Source of the DNA: Alphaproteobacteria bacterium
GTDB taxonomy: Bacteria > Myxococcota_A > UBA796 > UBA2385
Reading direction: 5' to 3'
DNA: 64,000 bases
Assembly (NCBI GenBank): GCA_020632755.1
Contig: JACKEY010000005.1
Coordinates: forward strand, 62,001 to 126,000
Both the position numbers and the translations under genes were made by a program. A model generated the notes under the pieces. It saw nothing but the letters and a program-made list of their open reading frames with translations. It was not told the origin of the DNA and searched no databases. This document shows positions 27,824-35,519 of the stretch, piece by piece; the stretch's first letter is position 1, and the number at the start of each line of letters is the position of its first letter.

Positions 27824-28594
27824 ATGAACACTGCCCTTCGCATCCCTTCGGTCAAGGTTCCCCGACTCGAGCTCGACGGCGACGGCGTGCGTGTCGTCCG
27901 CTGGGGCGAGCTCGACGGCTGCGTGCTTCGGCCCGGGGACCGCCTGCGGCTGTCCGCAGACGGGGCCGGGCCGGTGCTCCTCGCCCCGCGGGGCCGCGGG
28001 CGCCCGATGCTGGCCGAGCGGCAGGGGTCCCGGCTGCTGGCCCTCCCGGCGAGGGTCCCGGTGGGCATGGTGCGGTGGCGCGCGGTCGGTGTCGTGCAGG
28101 CCGTCGAGCGATACCTGGAACGCGGGGCCCCTGGTGGCCGCTTCCACGTGGCGGTCCGGCTCGAGCCGCTGCACGCGGACGCCGACGTGCTCGGGGCTGC
28201 GGCCAGCCTGCCCTCCGGCCTGGTGGATGGTGCCCAGCTCGACGCTCTCTGCCTGCGGGCCACCTTGGCGCCTCGGCGCTTCGGCGTGGCGGTCGCCGTG
28301 GCTGCAGCCGACTCTGCCCAGCGCGCCGCCGCCCTGCTCCCCGACACCGCTGCGGAGCACCTGTGCTTCACCCTTCCGACATGCGCGCCCCTGGCGACGG
28401 TGCTGGTCGGCCCGTGGCCCGCGAGCTCGGCGGCCGGGGACGACCTCCAGGGCCCGACCGCTCCCGCACCAGCGCCGACGGTGTGGGCGTCGGCTGCGGG
28501 AACCCGGCAGGACCGACGGGCCAGCCGTCGCGCACCGGCCGCGGACCCACAGGTGCTGTTGCCGTTCGCCGACGATACGCGCAGGTCCGCGTGA
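27824..28594 (+). CDS. Uncharacterised protein, possible SOS-regulated gene
   Basis: The 256-residue protein starts at ATG 27824 after CAGGAGG. It has no signal peptide or membrane helix. Residues 10-110 look like a beta-rich domain ('LELDGDGVRVVRWGELDG', 'VLRPGDRLRLSADG', 'RLLALPARVPVGMVRWRAV') whose order of strands faintly recalls the C-terminal fold of LexA-like proteins, without the Ser/Lys dyad. The second half is Ala-rich, and the last 50 residues are Pro/Ala/Thr-rich and probably disordered. Family not recognised. A LexA-like box sits directly upstream, and the BtpA-family gene follows 15 bases after. Confidence 0.6.
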   Translation: MNTALRIPSVKVPRLELDGDGVRVVRWGELDGCVLRPGDRLRLSADGAGPVLLAPRGRGRPMLAERQGSRLLALPARVPVGMVRWRAVGVVQAVERYLERGAPGGRFHVAVRLEPLHADADVLGAAASLPSGLVDGAQLDALCLRATLAPRRFGVAVAVAAADSAQRAAALLPDTAAEHLCFTLPTCAPLATVLVGPWPASSAAGDDLQGPTAPAPAPTVWASAAGTRQDRRASRRAPAADPQVLLPFADDTRRSA

Positions 28595-28609
28595 ACCCTG
28601 GAGCGTGCG

Positions 28610-29422
28610 ATGTCGGCGTCACCCTTCGAGCTCGTGGGCGTCGTCCACCTGTTGACCCTTCCGGGGGCGGCCCGGCCGGGTTCTCCGCTCGCGGACGTGG
28701 TCGAGCGCGCGGTGCACGACGCGCGGGTCATGGTCGACGGGGGGCTGCGCCGGCTGATTGTCGAGAACCTGGGTGACGCTCCCTTCGAGCGGGGCGCCGT
28801 CGAGCCACATGTCGTCGCCATGATGACCCGTGTCTTGCTGGCCGTGCGGGACGCGGTGGGCCCGGAGCCGGGTCTCGGCGTGAACGTGCTCCGGAACGAC
28901 GTGCGCTCTGCGCTCGGGATCGCCGCCGCGGTGGGCGCGGACCTGGTCCGGGTGAACGTCCACTCCGGCGCGGCCTGGACGGACCAGGGCCTGATCCAGG
29001 GCGAAGCGGCGGCCACGCTGCGCTACCGCACCCAGCTCGGCGCGGACCCTCGGCAGGAAGGACCGGCGATCGCCATCGCCGCCGATGTCCACGTCAAGCA
29101 CGCCTCGCCGGCGGACCGGCAGCCGATCGACGTCGCCGCCAAGGACCTCGCCTTGCGCGGTGCTGCCGACGTCGTGATCGTCTCGGGCGCTCGCACGGGC
29201 GGTCAGGTCGATCTGGATCAGCTCCAGCTGGTCCGCCGGGCGCTGCCGGACCATCCGATCTGGATCGGCAGCGGCACCCTCCCGGGCACGCTGCCGACAC
29301 TGGCCGAGCTGGCGGACGGTGCGATCGTCGGCACCTACCTGCACCGCGACGGGCGGTTGGATGCCCCGGTCGATCCGGCGCGGGTCCGAACCATGGTCGA
29401 CGCCGCTCGCGCCCTGTCCTGA
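28610..29422 (+). CDS. BtpA/SgcQ family TIM-barrel protein
   Basis: The 270-residue protein starts at ATG 28610 behind CTGGAG. 'VGVVHLLTLPGAARPGS', 'LIVENLGDAPFERG', 'GVNVLRNDVRSALGIAAAVG', 'RVNVHSGAAWTDQGLIQGEA' and 'IAADVHVKHA' follow the BtpA family closely over its whole length. BtpA was named for its effect on photosystem I biogenesis in cyanobacteria; in other bacteria its relatives (SgcQ) lie in sugar-related operons and the reaction is unknown. Nothing photosynthetic is nearby, so the symbol is not transferred. It is probably co-transcribed with the unknown gene before it. Confidence 0.85.
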   Translation: MSASPFELVGVVHLLTLPGAARPGSPLADVVERAVHDARVMVDGGLRRLIVENLGDAPFERGAVEPHVVAMMTRVLLAVRDAVGPEPGLGVNVLRNDVRSALGIAAAVGADLVRVNVHSGAAWTDQGLIQGEAAATLRYRTQLGADPRQEGPAIAIAADVHVKHASPADRQPIDVAAKDLALRGAADVVIVSGARTGGQVDLDQLQLVRRALPDHPIWIGSGTLPGTLPTLAELADGAIVGTYLHRDGRLDAPVDPARVRTMVDAARALS

Positions 29423-29431
29423 CCGGGCGGG

Positions 29432-29484
29432 CCTCGCCCCGATGCGGACGCGGCGTGGAGTCCGCGTGCTGCACCGGGGCGAGG
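29432..29484 (+). terminator. Large branched inverted repeat after the BtpA-family gene
   Basis: Outer arms CCTCGCCCCG (29432-29441) and CGGGGCGAGG (29475-29484) are perfect over 10 bp. Within the loop, GCGGAC (29444-29449) can pair with GTCCGC (29460-29465). It begins 10 bases after the stop codon. There is no T-tract, so it may be an intrinsic terminator of weak type or a structured RNA element. Confidence 0.45.
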
Positions 29485-29698
29485 GGGGTGACATCCCGGG
29501 GTGCACGCACCTCGAGACGGGTCGTGCAAGGAAGGGTCCGGTGTTCCCGCGAGGGAGCGCGGGAGGATGGCGTACGTCACCACACACGGTGGCGGGTTCG
29601 GTTCACCGGAGGCAGGAAGGGTCGTGGCCAGCGCGCCTGGTCGCCAGCGCCGGCACCGATGGTGTACCGGATTCAGGGCGGGCTTTCAAGGCATTCAG

Positions 29699-29746
29699 GC
29701 ACAACATCTTGTGTCGAATCAGTGGCTGCGGCACAAGATGTTGTGG
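29699..29746. promoter_or_regulatory. NrdR-type double box
   Basis: Two 16-bp sites, GCACAACATCTTGTGT (29699-29714) and GCACAAGATGTTGTGG (29731-29746), share a 14-bp core that is perfectly inverted between them. Each core is itself a near-palindrome (CACAA-N4-TTGTG). They are 16 bases apart, 32 bases centre to centre. This matches the form and spacing of NrdR repressor sites (acaCwAtATaTwGtgt pairs separated by 15-16 bp), which control ribonucleotide reductase genes. No such gene is in this window; the next gene downstream encodes a HEAT protein. Confidence 0.7.
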
Positions 29747-29949
29747 GTCGAGCGACCTGTGGAAAACCGGTGATCGACGCCGGCTTGGCGCAGCAGGTGG
29801 GGTTCTCCGACGAGGGGCGGCTGTGGAAGGGGGTGGGGAGGACGTCGGTGGGGCGAGCGTGCTGCGTCGGTGCCCGTTGTGGTTGCCCACAGGGCTGTGG
29901 ATGTGCCCTCGACGGGCAGCGGCGGCGCGAGAGGAGATAGGGCGCAGGC

Positions 29950-31212
29950 ATGCCGCCTTCCCTTCGACGGTGGCTCCGACGGCGGAGCCTGCCGCCCCCC
30001 GATCGGGCCGAACCCGATGCCCTGTGGCGTTGGTGGGAGCTGGGCGCGCCCGGAGAGCGGGCGCTCGCGCTGCGCTACCTGGCGCTGCACGAGGCGCCGG
30101 TCCGCGTCCTTCCCGCAGCTCGGGCCGCGCTGGCGGCCCCTGAGCCGGTGCTGCGATCGGCGGCCGCCTGGGTCCTGGGGAGCGCGCGAGGTGACGACGA
30201 TGCCGCGCTGGGCCTGCTGTGGGCTGCGCTGCGCACCGAGCGCACCGACACCGTCCGTCGGCTGCTCGCCGTCGCGGCGGTCCGGCGAGGCGCGCCTGTG
30301 GCGGTGGCGTGGGGGACCCTGGCTGAGGCGGCGGAGCGACAGCTCGCCACCCCGTCCGGGCCCCGTCGCCCTGCAGCCGGCGGGCCCGATGGCATCGACT
30401 CGGTCGCGGTCCTCTGGCGTCGGGCGCTGTCCGGCGGGGACACAGACGCTCCGCCGGACCGCGTCGCGCCGGTGCCGGCCGGCCGGCTGCGCCGAGACGC
30501 CCTGGATGCTCTGGATCGCGACCCCGAAGACCGCGAGGCGACCCGGGTCCTGGCCCTCCAGCAACACCCGGCCGACGCCGCCCGCTTCGTCGCCGAGGCG
30601 CCTCATGTCGGGCGGCGGGCGGCCCACCAGCGCTGCGAGGCCATGGGGCTTCACGGCGACGTCCGCAGTCTTCCTGCGCTCGTCGGGGTCCTCCGGGCCG
30701 TCGACGTCGACCCGGGCCACGGGTTCGCGGGGCGACGGGCCGCGGGGATCGCCCTGGGCCGGATCGGCGACCCCTCCAGCCGGTCCGCCCTGGTCCAGGC
30801 CCTGATCGACGAGGCGCACGACCACGAGGGCCGGCCGGGCGCGGGACTGGGGATCCAGTTCCCGGTCCGGTCCGTGCTGATCGCTGCGTTGGGGGAAGCA
30901 GGCTGTGTCGAGGCTGCGCCGGTGGTCGCCGGCTACCTGGGAGACCGCTCCGGCTCGGCCCTTGGCGGCTTCTTCCTGCCGGCGATGGATGCAGCCTGGA
31001 AGCTCGGCCGCACGGGCCCGTTGCTCGACGCGTTGTCCGGGCCGCTCCCCGCGGCTGCCCACGCCGTGGGTGTGCTGGCCCTCATCGGACAGCTGGACCG
31101 CGTGCGGACCTGTCTGGACGATCCGCGGGCGGAGGTGCGGCGCACGGCGGCGCTGGCGCTGGACCTGCGGTCAGCCGCTCAGGGAGCGCCGAACGGGCTG
31201 CCGGACGCGTAG
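29950..31212 (+). CDS. HEAT-repeat protein
   Basis: The 420-residue protein starts at ATG 29950. It consists largely of helical HEAT-like repeats: 'RALALRYLALHEAPVRVLP', 'PEPVLRSAAAWVLGSARGDD', 'GRRAAGIALGRIGDPSSRSA', 'PRAEVRRTAALALDLRSA'. Such proteins are scaffolds or act on phycobilin or protein partners; nothing points to one function. There is no signal peptide. Its upstream region contains the NrdR-type double box. The last 34 bases overlap the 3' end of the opposite-strand pseudopilin gene. Confidence 0.75.
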   Translation: MPPSLRRWLRRRSLPPPDRAEPDALWRWWELGAPGERALALRYLALHEAPVRVLPAARAALAAPEPVLRSAAAWVLGSARGDDDAALGLLWAALRTERTDTVRRLLAVAAVRRGAPVAVAWGTLAEAAERQLATPSGPRRPAAGGPDGIDSVAVLWRRALSGGDTDAPPDRVAPVPAGRLRRDALDALDRDPEDREATRVLALQQHPADAARFVAEAPHVGRRAAHQRCEAMGLHGDVRSLPALVGVLRAVDVDPGHGFAGRRAAGIALGRIGDPSSRSALVQALIDEAHDHEGRPGAGLGIQFPVRSVLIAALGEAGCVEAAPVVAGYLGDRSGSALGGFFLPAMDAAWKLGRTGPLLDALSGPLPAAAHAVGVLALIGQLDRVRTCLDDPRAEVRRTAALALDLRSAAQGAPNGLPDA

Positions 31213-31907
31213 GAGGTTCCCGTCGTCACACCGGCGTTCTCGAACTCGTCACCCTTTCGCATGGACTCGATGCTGGTCAGGCCCGCCCGGCCGATGGCGA
31301 CGGTCCAGTTGTCCGCCACACCGGACTGGTGGGCCAGCTTGTTGGCGAAGGTCACGTTGATGGCGCCGTTGGCGTCGAAGTCGCCGTTGGGGTTGGCGAC
31401 GAAGCCGCGGGTGTCGAACACGATGGCGTTGGCGTTCTCGCCGGCGCCCGGGCCGTACAGGGCGTCGCGCTGCGCGATGCTGACGTTGCGCTTGTAGAAC
31501 TGGTTCGTCTTGTCGGCCAGATCCACGTTGCCTTCGAGCGTGACGTCGTCGTTGCCGTCGACGTCGGAGTCCACCGGCAGGGTGTCCCAGCGATCCGGCA
31601 CGTCCGCGAACTCGACCTGGATCAGGTAGGCGCCGGCCTGGGACGAGGTGGAGGCCAGGTTCGAGTCCTGGTCGGCCAGCACGACGCGACAGCGGCGCCC
31701 GTAGTGCATGGCCATGTTCCGGCAGGTCTGGACCTGCTGCTCGAACTCGGCCGCAGCCCGCCGCGTCTTCCAGCGGGGGATCTGGTTCTTGGAGACGTCG
31801 ATGCCGACCGCGGTCAGGATCACGAAGATCGCGATGACGATCATCAGCTCGACAAGGCTGAATCCAGCCCGGGACGAGCGGAGCGGGGAACCCTTGAGCT
31901 TGCGCAT
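31179..31907 (-). CDS. FimT/GspH-like pseudopilin
   Basis: The 242-residue protein starts at ATG 31907 after CGAGG. A type III prepilin leader ends with 'SSRAG' and is followed by 'FSLVELMIVIAIFVILTAVG', including Glu5. The next segment, 'RRAAAEFEQQVQTCRNMAMH', matches the helix of FimT/FimU/GspH minor pseudopilins. The globular part is Asp/Asn-rich. It could prime pilus assembly with the PilBC machinery encoded 20 kb away, or belong to a secretion system elsewhere. It stands alone on the minus strand, converging on the HEAT gene. Confidence 0.82.
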   Translation of the reverse strand: MRKLKGSPLRSSRAGFSLVELMIVIAIFVILTAVGIDVSKNQIPRWKTRRAAAEFEQQVQTCRNMAMHYGRRCRVVLADQDSNLASTSSQAGAYLIQVEFADVPDRWDTLPVDSDVDGNDDVTLEGNVDLADKTNQFYKRNVSIAQRDALYGPGAGENANAIVFDTRGFVANPNGDFDANGAINVTFANKLAHQSGVADNWTVAIGRAGLTSIESMRKGDEFENAGVTTGTSYASGSPFGAP

Positions 31908-31979
31908 GACGACCTCGGAAGTGTGGCTACTGTAGCGTGCCGGAGGACCGGGCACAATCGGCGGTCGCACAGGTCCGGG

Positions 31980-32008
31980 TTGCGACGTGGGCGGTGACTG
32001 GATAGCAA
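31980..32008 (+). promoter_or_regulatory. Candidate promoter of rpsD
   Basis: TTGCGA (31980-31985) and TAGCAA (32003-32008) are 17 bases apart. The predicted start leaves a leader of about 155 bases before the rpsD ATG, long enough for an autoregulatory structure, which cannot be proven here. Confidence 0.4.
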
Positions 32009-32168
32009 GGCGGGCCGTCCGCGCTGAGGAGCCGTCTCCGCCGGGCCCGCAGCCCGATTCTGGGCCTGCACGCCTGCACAGACGCTGCTCGGTCGACACG
32101 TACCCCTCCCTCCGATTCCCGGTCCGCTCGCGGGCCGCCATCGAACTCGCATCAGAGGTCTCTCTCCA

Positions 32169-32786
32169 ATGGCTCGTTACCGTGGACCCCGCGTCAAGGT
32201 CTGCCGCTCCCTGGGCGCCATCCTGCCCGGCCTGACCACCGCCGCCACCCTCGACCGCCCGTACCCCCCGGGTCAGCACGGCGCGCGCCGTCGCGGGAAG
32301 ATGTCGGACTACAAGGTCCGCCTGATGGAGAAGCAGAAGCTGCGCATGCACTTCGGCATCCTCGAGAAGCAGTTCCAGCGCTACGTGGCCGACGCCGCCC
32401 GGCGCAAGGGCCCGACCGGCCGCAACCTGCTGTCGGCCCTCGAGTCCCGCCTCGACAACGTCGTCTGGCGCCTCGGCCTGGCCGCCACCATCCCCGCTGC
32501 CCGCCAGATGGTCGTCCACGGCCACATCCTGGTCGACGGCCACCGGGTCGATCGTCCCAGCTTCGCCGTCAAGGCCGGCCAGGAGATCACGGTGCGCGAG
32601 AAGTCGCGGCAGAAGCCGTTCATCCAGGCGGCCCTCGAAGCCAGCACCTCGCGGATCAAGCCGCCCTACCTCGAGTTCGATCCGGCCAAGGCCAGCGGCA
32701 AGATGATCTCGGCCCCCGAAGCCGAAGATCTGCCCTTCGACTGCAACCCCCAGGCCGTCATCGAGTTCTACAGCCAGAAGCTGTAG
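32169..32786 (+). CDS. rpsD: 30S ribosomal protein S4
   Basis: The 205-residue protein starts at ATG 32169. 'MARYRGPRVKVCRSLG', 'YPPGQHGARRRGKMSDYKV' and 'RLDNVVWRLGLAATIPAARQ' followed by 'VVHGHILVDGHRVDRPSF' are the S4 N-terminal and S4 RNA-binding domains. The N-terminal zinc-knuckle cysteines of some S4 proteins are absent (only one Cys near residue 12), so it is the zinc-free type. It initiates 30S assembly. It is not in the usual rpsM-rpsK-rpsD-rpoA operon but stands alone with its own terminator. Whether a second copy exists elsewhere cannot be known. Confidence 0.96.
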   Translation: MARYRGPRVKVCRSLGAILPGLTTAATLDRPYPPGQHGARRRGKMSDYKVRLMEKQKLRMHFGILEKQFQRYVADAARRKGPTGRNLLSALESRLDNVVWRLGLAATIPAARQMVVHGHILVDGHRVDRPSFAVKAGQEITVREKSRQKPFIQAALEASTSRIKPPYLEFDPAKASGKMISAPEAEDLPFDCNPQAVIEFYSQKL

Positions 32787-32808
32787 ACCCCGACCGGTCG
32801 ATGGAGAC

Positions 32809-32838
32809 ACGGCGCCCCTCGGGGCGCCGTTCTTCGTC
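32809..32838 (+). terminator. Rho-independent terminator of rpsD
   Basis: ACGGCGCCCC (32809-32818) and GGGGCGCCGT (32821-32830) form a very stable stem, with the inner pairs opening into the loop, followed by TCTTCGTC. It lies 22 bases after the rpsD stop. Confidence 0.85.
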
Positions 32839-32949
32839 TCGGACCGCGCGGGTGCGGAGGAGAGGGGAGGGGAGCGCGGAGGAACGGTCTGGTGGTCGGA
32901 TCCGTGCGGCAGGTCCCCGACACCTGCTGGAGGGTCCCGAGACGACGAA

Positions 32950-32969
32950 GCGCCGCCCGAGGGCGGCGC
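32950..32969 (-). terminator. Hairpin downstream of rpmG
   Basis: GCGCCGCCC (32950-32958) and GGGCGGCGC (32961-32969) form a stable stem 31 bases past the rpmG stop on the minus strand. The following bases on that strand read CTTCGTCGTC. It faces the rpsD terminator, giving convergent termination. Confidence 0.65.
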
Positions 32970-32999
32970 CGAGTCGACGAGGAAGCAGCAGCCGAGCGG

Positions 33000-33188
33000 C
33001 TACTTCACTTCCTTGTGGATGGTGTACTTGCGCTCGTAGCGGCAGTACTTGCGCAGCTCGATCCGCGCCGGGGTGTTCTTCTTGTTCTTGCGGGTCGCGT
33101 AGCGGCTCACCCCGGGGACCCCGGACTCACGGCAGGTCGTGCACTCGAGGTGGATCACAGCGCGGGCCTTCTGTGCCTTCTTCGCCAT
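33000..33188 (-). CDS. rpmG: 50S ribosomal protein L33
   Basis: The 62-residue protein starts at ATG 33188. 'MAKKAQKARAVIHLECTTC', 'YATRKNKKNTPARIELRKYC' and 'YTIHKEVK' cover the L33 family. The first zinc pair (CTTC) is kept, while the usual second CPxC pair reads CRYE, so only three of four cysteines remain and zinc binding is doubtful. L33 genes often precede secE and nusG in bacteria; here the neighbour is the divergent tamA-like gene. Confidence 0.93.
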   Translation of the reverse strand: MAKKAQKARAVIHLECTTCRESGVPGVSRYATRKNKKNTPARIELRKYCRYERKYTIHKEVK

Positions 33189-33314
33189 GGTGTGCTCCAG
33201 AAACTGAACGCCCGGGGAATTCCGGGCGAGGACGCCGCCCACTAATGACTTGTCGGCCACTGGGCAAGGGCGCAACGACCCTGCGGCCTATAGACAGCCT
33301 GCTGTTGGAGTCCC

Positions 33315-35519
33315 GTGTCGCGCCCTCTGCCGTCCCCATCGCTGCTGCACCGTCCGCTGCCACTACTGCTGCCGCTGCTGCTGGTCCTGCTGGTGGCCTG
33401 CGCCAAGCGGAACCCCGAAGGTGAGCTGGTCAAGAGCATCCGGTTCCGCGGCAACGGCAGCCCGCTGCAGGGCACGGGTGACTACAACCTGCGCACCGCG
33501 ATGGAGCAGGAAGCGAGCCCCTCCTTCGCGTGGATCAACCCCGGGCTGCGGGTCTCGCTCGACCGGGATGCGCTCGCCCTGGACGCCTGGCGGCTGGAGA
33601 CCTGGTACGCCCACCGTGGCTTCTTCGACGCGCGGTTCCGGGCCTGGGACGTCGTCACGGTGCGACCCGCGAACCGGCATCGCGGCCCCCTGGTCCGGAT
33701 CGTCGGCCACGTCGAGCCCGGGGAACCCAGCAACGTGCGCTCCGTGCAGTTCCTGGGCATGGACGTCGTCGGCCGACCGGTGGTCAACCTGCTCGAGCGC
33801 CAGGCCCCGCTCCAGCAAGGCGGGCGCTTCGACCTGTCGGCGGTCGACGAGACCGTGTCGCTGGCCAACAGCCGGCTGCAGGAGCAGGGCTTCGCCTTCG
33901 CCGAGGTCCAGTCGCATGTGGTCGCCCTGCCCGAGGAGCAGGCGGTCGAGGTGACCTTCGAGGCGACGCCCGGTCCACCGGCCAAGGTGGGCGCCATCGA
34001 GCTGAGCGGCGACTTCGGCCTGCCGGAGCGGCTGGTCCGGGAGGAGATCACCTTCGAAGAGGGGGACGCCTGGCGCCTGTCGCGCCTGGCCGAGACCCAG
34101 CAGGCGCTGTTCGGGCTCGGCACCTTCAGCGTGGTCACGATCACGCCGCTCAAGGACCAGGCCACCGAGCTCGAAGATGGCCTGGTGTCGGTGCCCGTGC
34201 GCATCGACCTCGCCGAGAGCAACGCGCGCCAGCTTCGGGTCGGCGGCGGCGTCGCGGCGCAGAGCGCTCGCCAGGAGCTGCACGCCAGCATCGGCTTCAG
34301 CCACGCCAACGTCCGCAACCGGCTGTGGCGGCTCGATACCGGCGCGAGCGCCGGCTACGCCTCGGTCGTTACCTGGGCCGAGCTGGCCGAGCAGGGCCTG
34401 CCCGCCCTGTGGCAGCGGGGCGGGCCGATCGCCGAGGTGACGGCGGCGCTGGAGATTCCGCGCTTCCCGCTGCGCCGCTGGCGATGGGTGAACGAGGCGG
34501 GCTTCGAGCTCGGCATCGAGCCGGACTACCGCTTCGCCTCACCGACGGCCTCGACCGCGCTGGTCTGGCGCATCTCCCGCAAGTGGTCGACCCGCGCCGG
34601 CTACCGCATCACCTTCTTCGACTACTTCGACTCGACCCTGCCCGACGAGACCAGCCTGCTGGACCGCCGCGGCCGGGCGCTCGGGCTCGACTTCTCGGAC
34701 CCCTACCTGCTCAGCATGCTGCAGCAGCAGCTGGTCTACGACAGCCGCGACGACCCGATCTTCACCCGACGCGGCGCCTACAGCATCCTGGACGTCGCCG
34801 AGGCCGGCGGGCCCTTCGGCGGCCAGTACAGCTTCGTGAAGGCCACGGCCGACGGCCGCATCTGGCGCCCGGTGCCGCGGCTGTTCGGCTGGCGTCCCCG
34901 GGCGGCGCTGACCGCGCGGCTCGCCGGTGGCGTGGTCTTCCCCTACGGCGCAGAAGACCGCGCCCAGGTGCCCTTCGCCGAGCGGCTCTACGTCGGCGGC
35001 TCGTCCACCGTGCGTGGCTGGGGCCTGGACCACCTGGGACCCTACCTGTACCCACAGGGGTGGGACGCGAATTCCCAGGAGTACACGCGGGTCCAGACCA
35101 GCGCCGTCGACGAGTCCATCGCGGACAAGATCATGGGCAAGGAAGACCGCAAGTGCTTCGCGGACGACAATTGCTTCCTCGAGAACGGCGATGACCAGCT
35201 CCCTGCCTCGGAGATCATCTACATCGGCGGCAAGGCCGCCCTGTACGGCGGCTTCGAGGTCCACGGCTACTGGGCCAACAACATGGGCCTGGCCGTCTTC
35301 ATGGACTACGGCCGCGCCTGGGACGGCGCGGGCCTGTCGTCGCCGGCCGAGCTGCTCATCCGGCTCAAGCAGATGTCGGTCAGCGCCGGCGCCGGCTTCC
35401 GGTACCTGAGCCCGGTCGGCGCCATCCGGCTGGACGTGGCCCGTCGCATGGACGGCCACCCGATGTTCGAGCACGAGCCGCGCCTGCAGGTGCACTTCGC
35501 CCTGTCGGAGGCCTGGTGA
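33315..35519 (+). CDS. Lipidated Omp85-family protein, TamA/TamL-like
   Basis: The 734-residue protein starts at GTG 33315. The N-terminus has a hydrophobic run and lipobox LVAC with Cys29, so unlike classical TamA it is predicted to be a lipoprotein, as in TamL of Bacteroidetes. POTRA-like domains occupy about residues 40-300. The C-terminal 16-strand barrel contains the diagnostic L6 loop 'STVRGWGLDHLGP' and ends with a typical barrel strand terminated by Trp ('VHFALSEAW'). It should reside in the outer membrane and work with the TamB-like protein encoded next, whose GTG overlaps its stop by four bases. Confidence 0.88.
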   Translation: MSRPLPSPSLLHRPLPLLLPLLLVLLVACAKRNPEGELVKSIRFRGNGSPLQGTGDYNLRTAMEQEASPSFAWINPGLRVSLDRDALALDAWRLETWYAHRGFFDARFRAWDVVTVRPANRHRGPLVRIVGHVEPGEPSNVRSVQFLGMDVVGRPVVNLLERQAPLQQGGRFDLSAVDETVSLANSRLQEQGFAFAEVQSHVVALPEEQAVEVTFEATPGPPAKVGAIELSGDFGLPERLVREEITFEEGDAWRLSRLAETQQALFGLGTFSVVTITPLKDQATELEDGLVSVPVRIDLAESNARQLRVGGGVAAQSARQELHASIGFSHANVRNRLWRLDTGASAGYASVVTWAELAEQGLPALWQRGGPIAEVTAALEIPRFPLRRWRWVNEAGFELGIEPDYRFASPTASTALVWRISRKWSTRAGYRITFFDYFDSTLPDETSLLDRRGRALGLDFSDPYLLSMLQQQLVYDSRDDPIFTRRGAYSILDVAEAGGPFGGQYSFVKATADGRIWRPVPRLFGWRPRAALTARLAGGVVFPYGAEDRAQVPFAERLYVGGSSTVRGWGLDHLGPYLYPQGWDANSQEYTRVQTSAVDESIADKIMGKEDRKCFADDNCFLENGDDQLPASEIIYIGGKAALYGGFEVHGYWANNMGLAVFMDYGRAWDGAGLSSPAELLIRLKQMSVSAGAGFRYLSPVGAIRLDVARRMDGHPMFEHEPRLQVHFALSEAW

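Larger units (their letters stand above)
29423..29949. other. 527-bp gap without a convincing gene, rich in regulatory-looking motifs
   Basis: No open frame here shows a recognisable domain or a good start with ribosome-binding site. The left part holds a large inverted repeat, the middle a pair of NrdR-type boxes, and the right part three TGTGGA motifs (29758, 29822, 29896) in one orientation, of which TGTGGAAAA at 29758-29766 differs from the DnaA box TGTGGATAA at one position. Base composition is less GC-rich around the NrdR-type boxes. It reads like a control region whose regulated gene is unclear. Confidence 0.6.

Noticed and set aside
29501..29773. A 90-codon open frame on the plus strand in the regulatory gap.
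   Set aside because: No ribosome-binding site at a sensible distance, no recognisable domain, and it reads straight through the NrdR-type boxes.
29758..29904. Three TGTGGA motifs as a chromosomal replication origin.
   Set aside because: Only one is close to a DnaA box, there is no dnaA, dnaN, gidA or rpmH nearby, and no AT-rich unwinding region was seen. They are kept only as part of the regulatory-gap finding.
31655..31671. A perfect T-arm-like hairpin (CCAGG-TTCGAGT-CCTGG) suggesting a tRNA.
   Set aside because: No matching acceptor stem, D-arm or anticodon arm lies upstream, and the bases are fully explained as the coding sequence of the opposite-strand pseudopilin gene.
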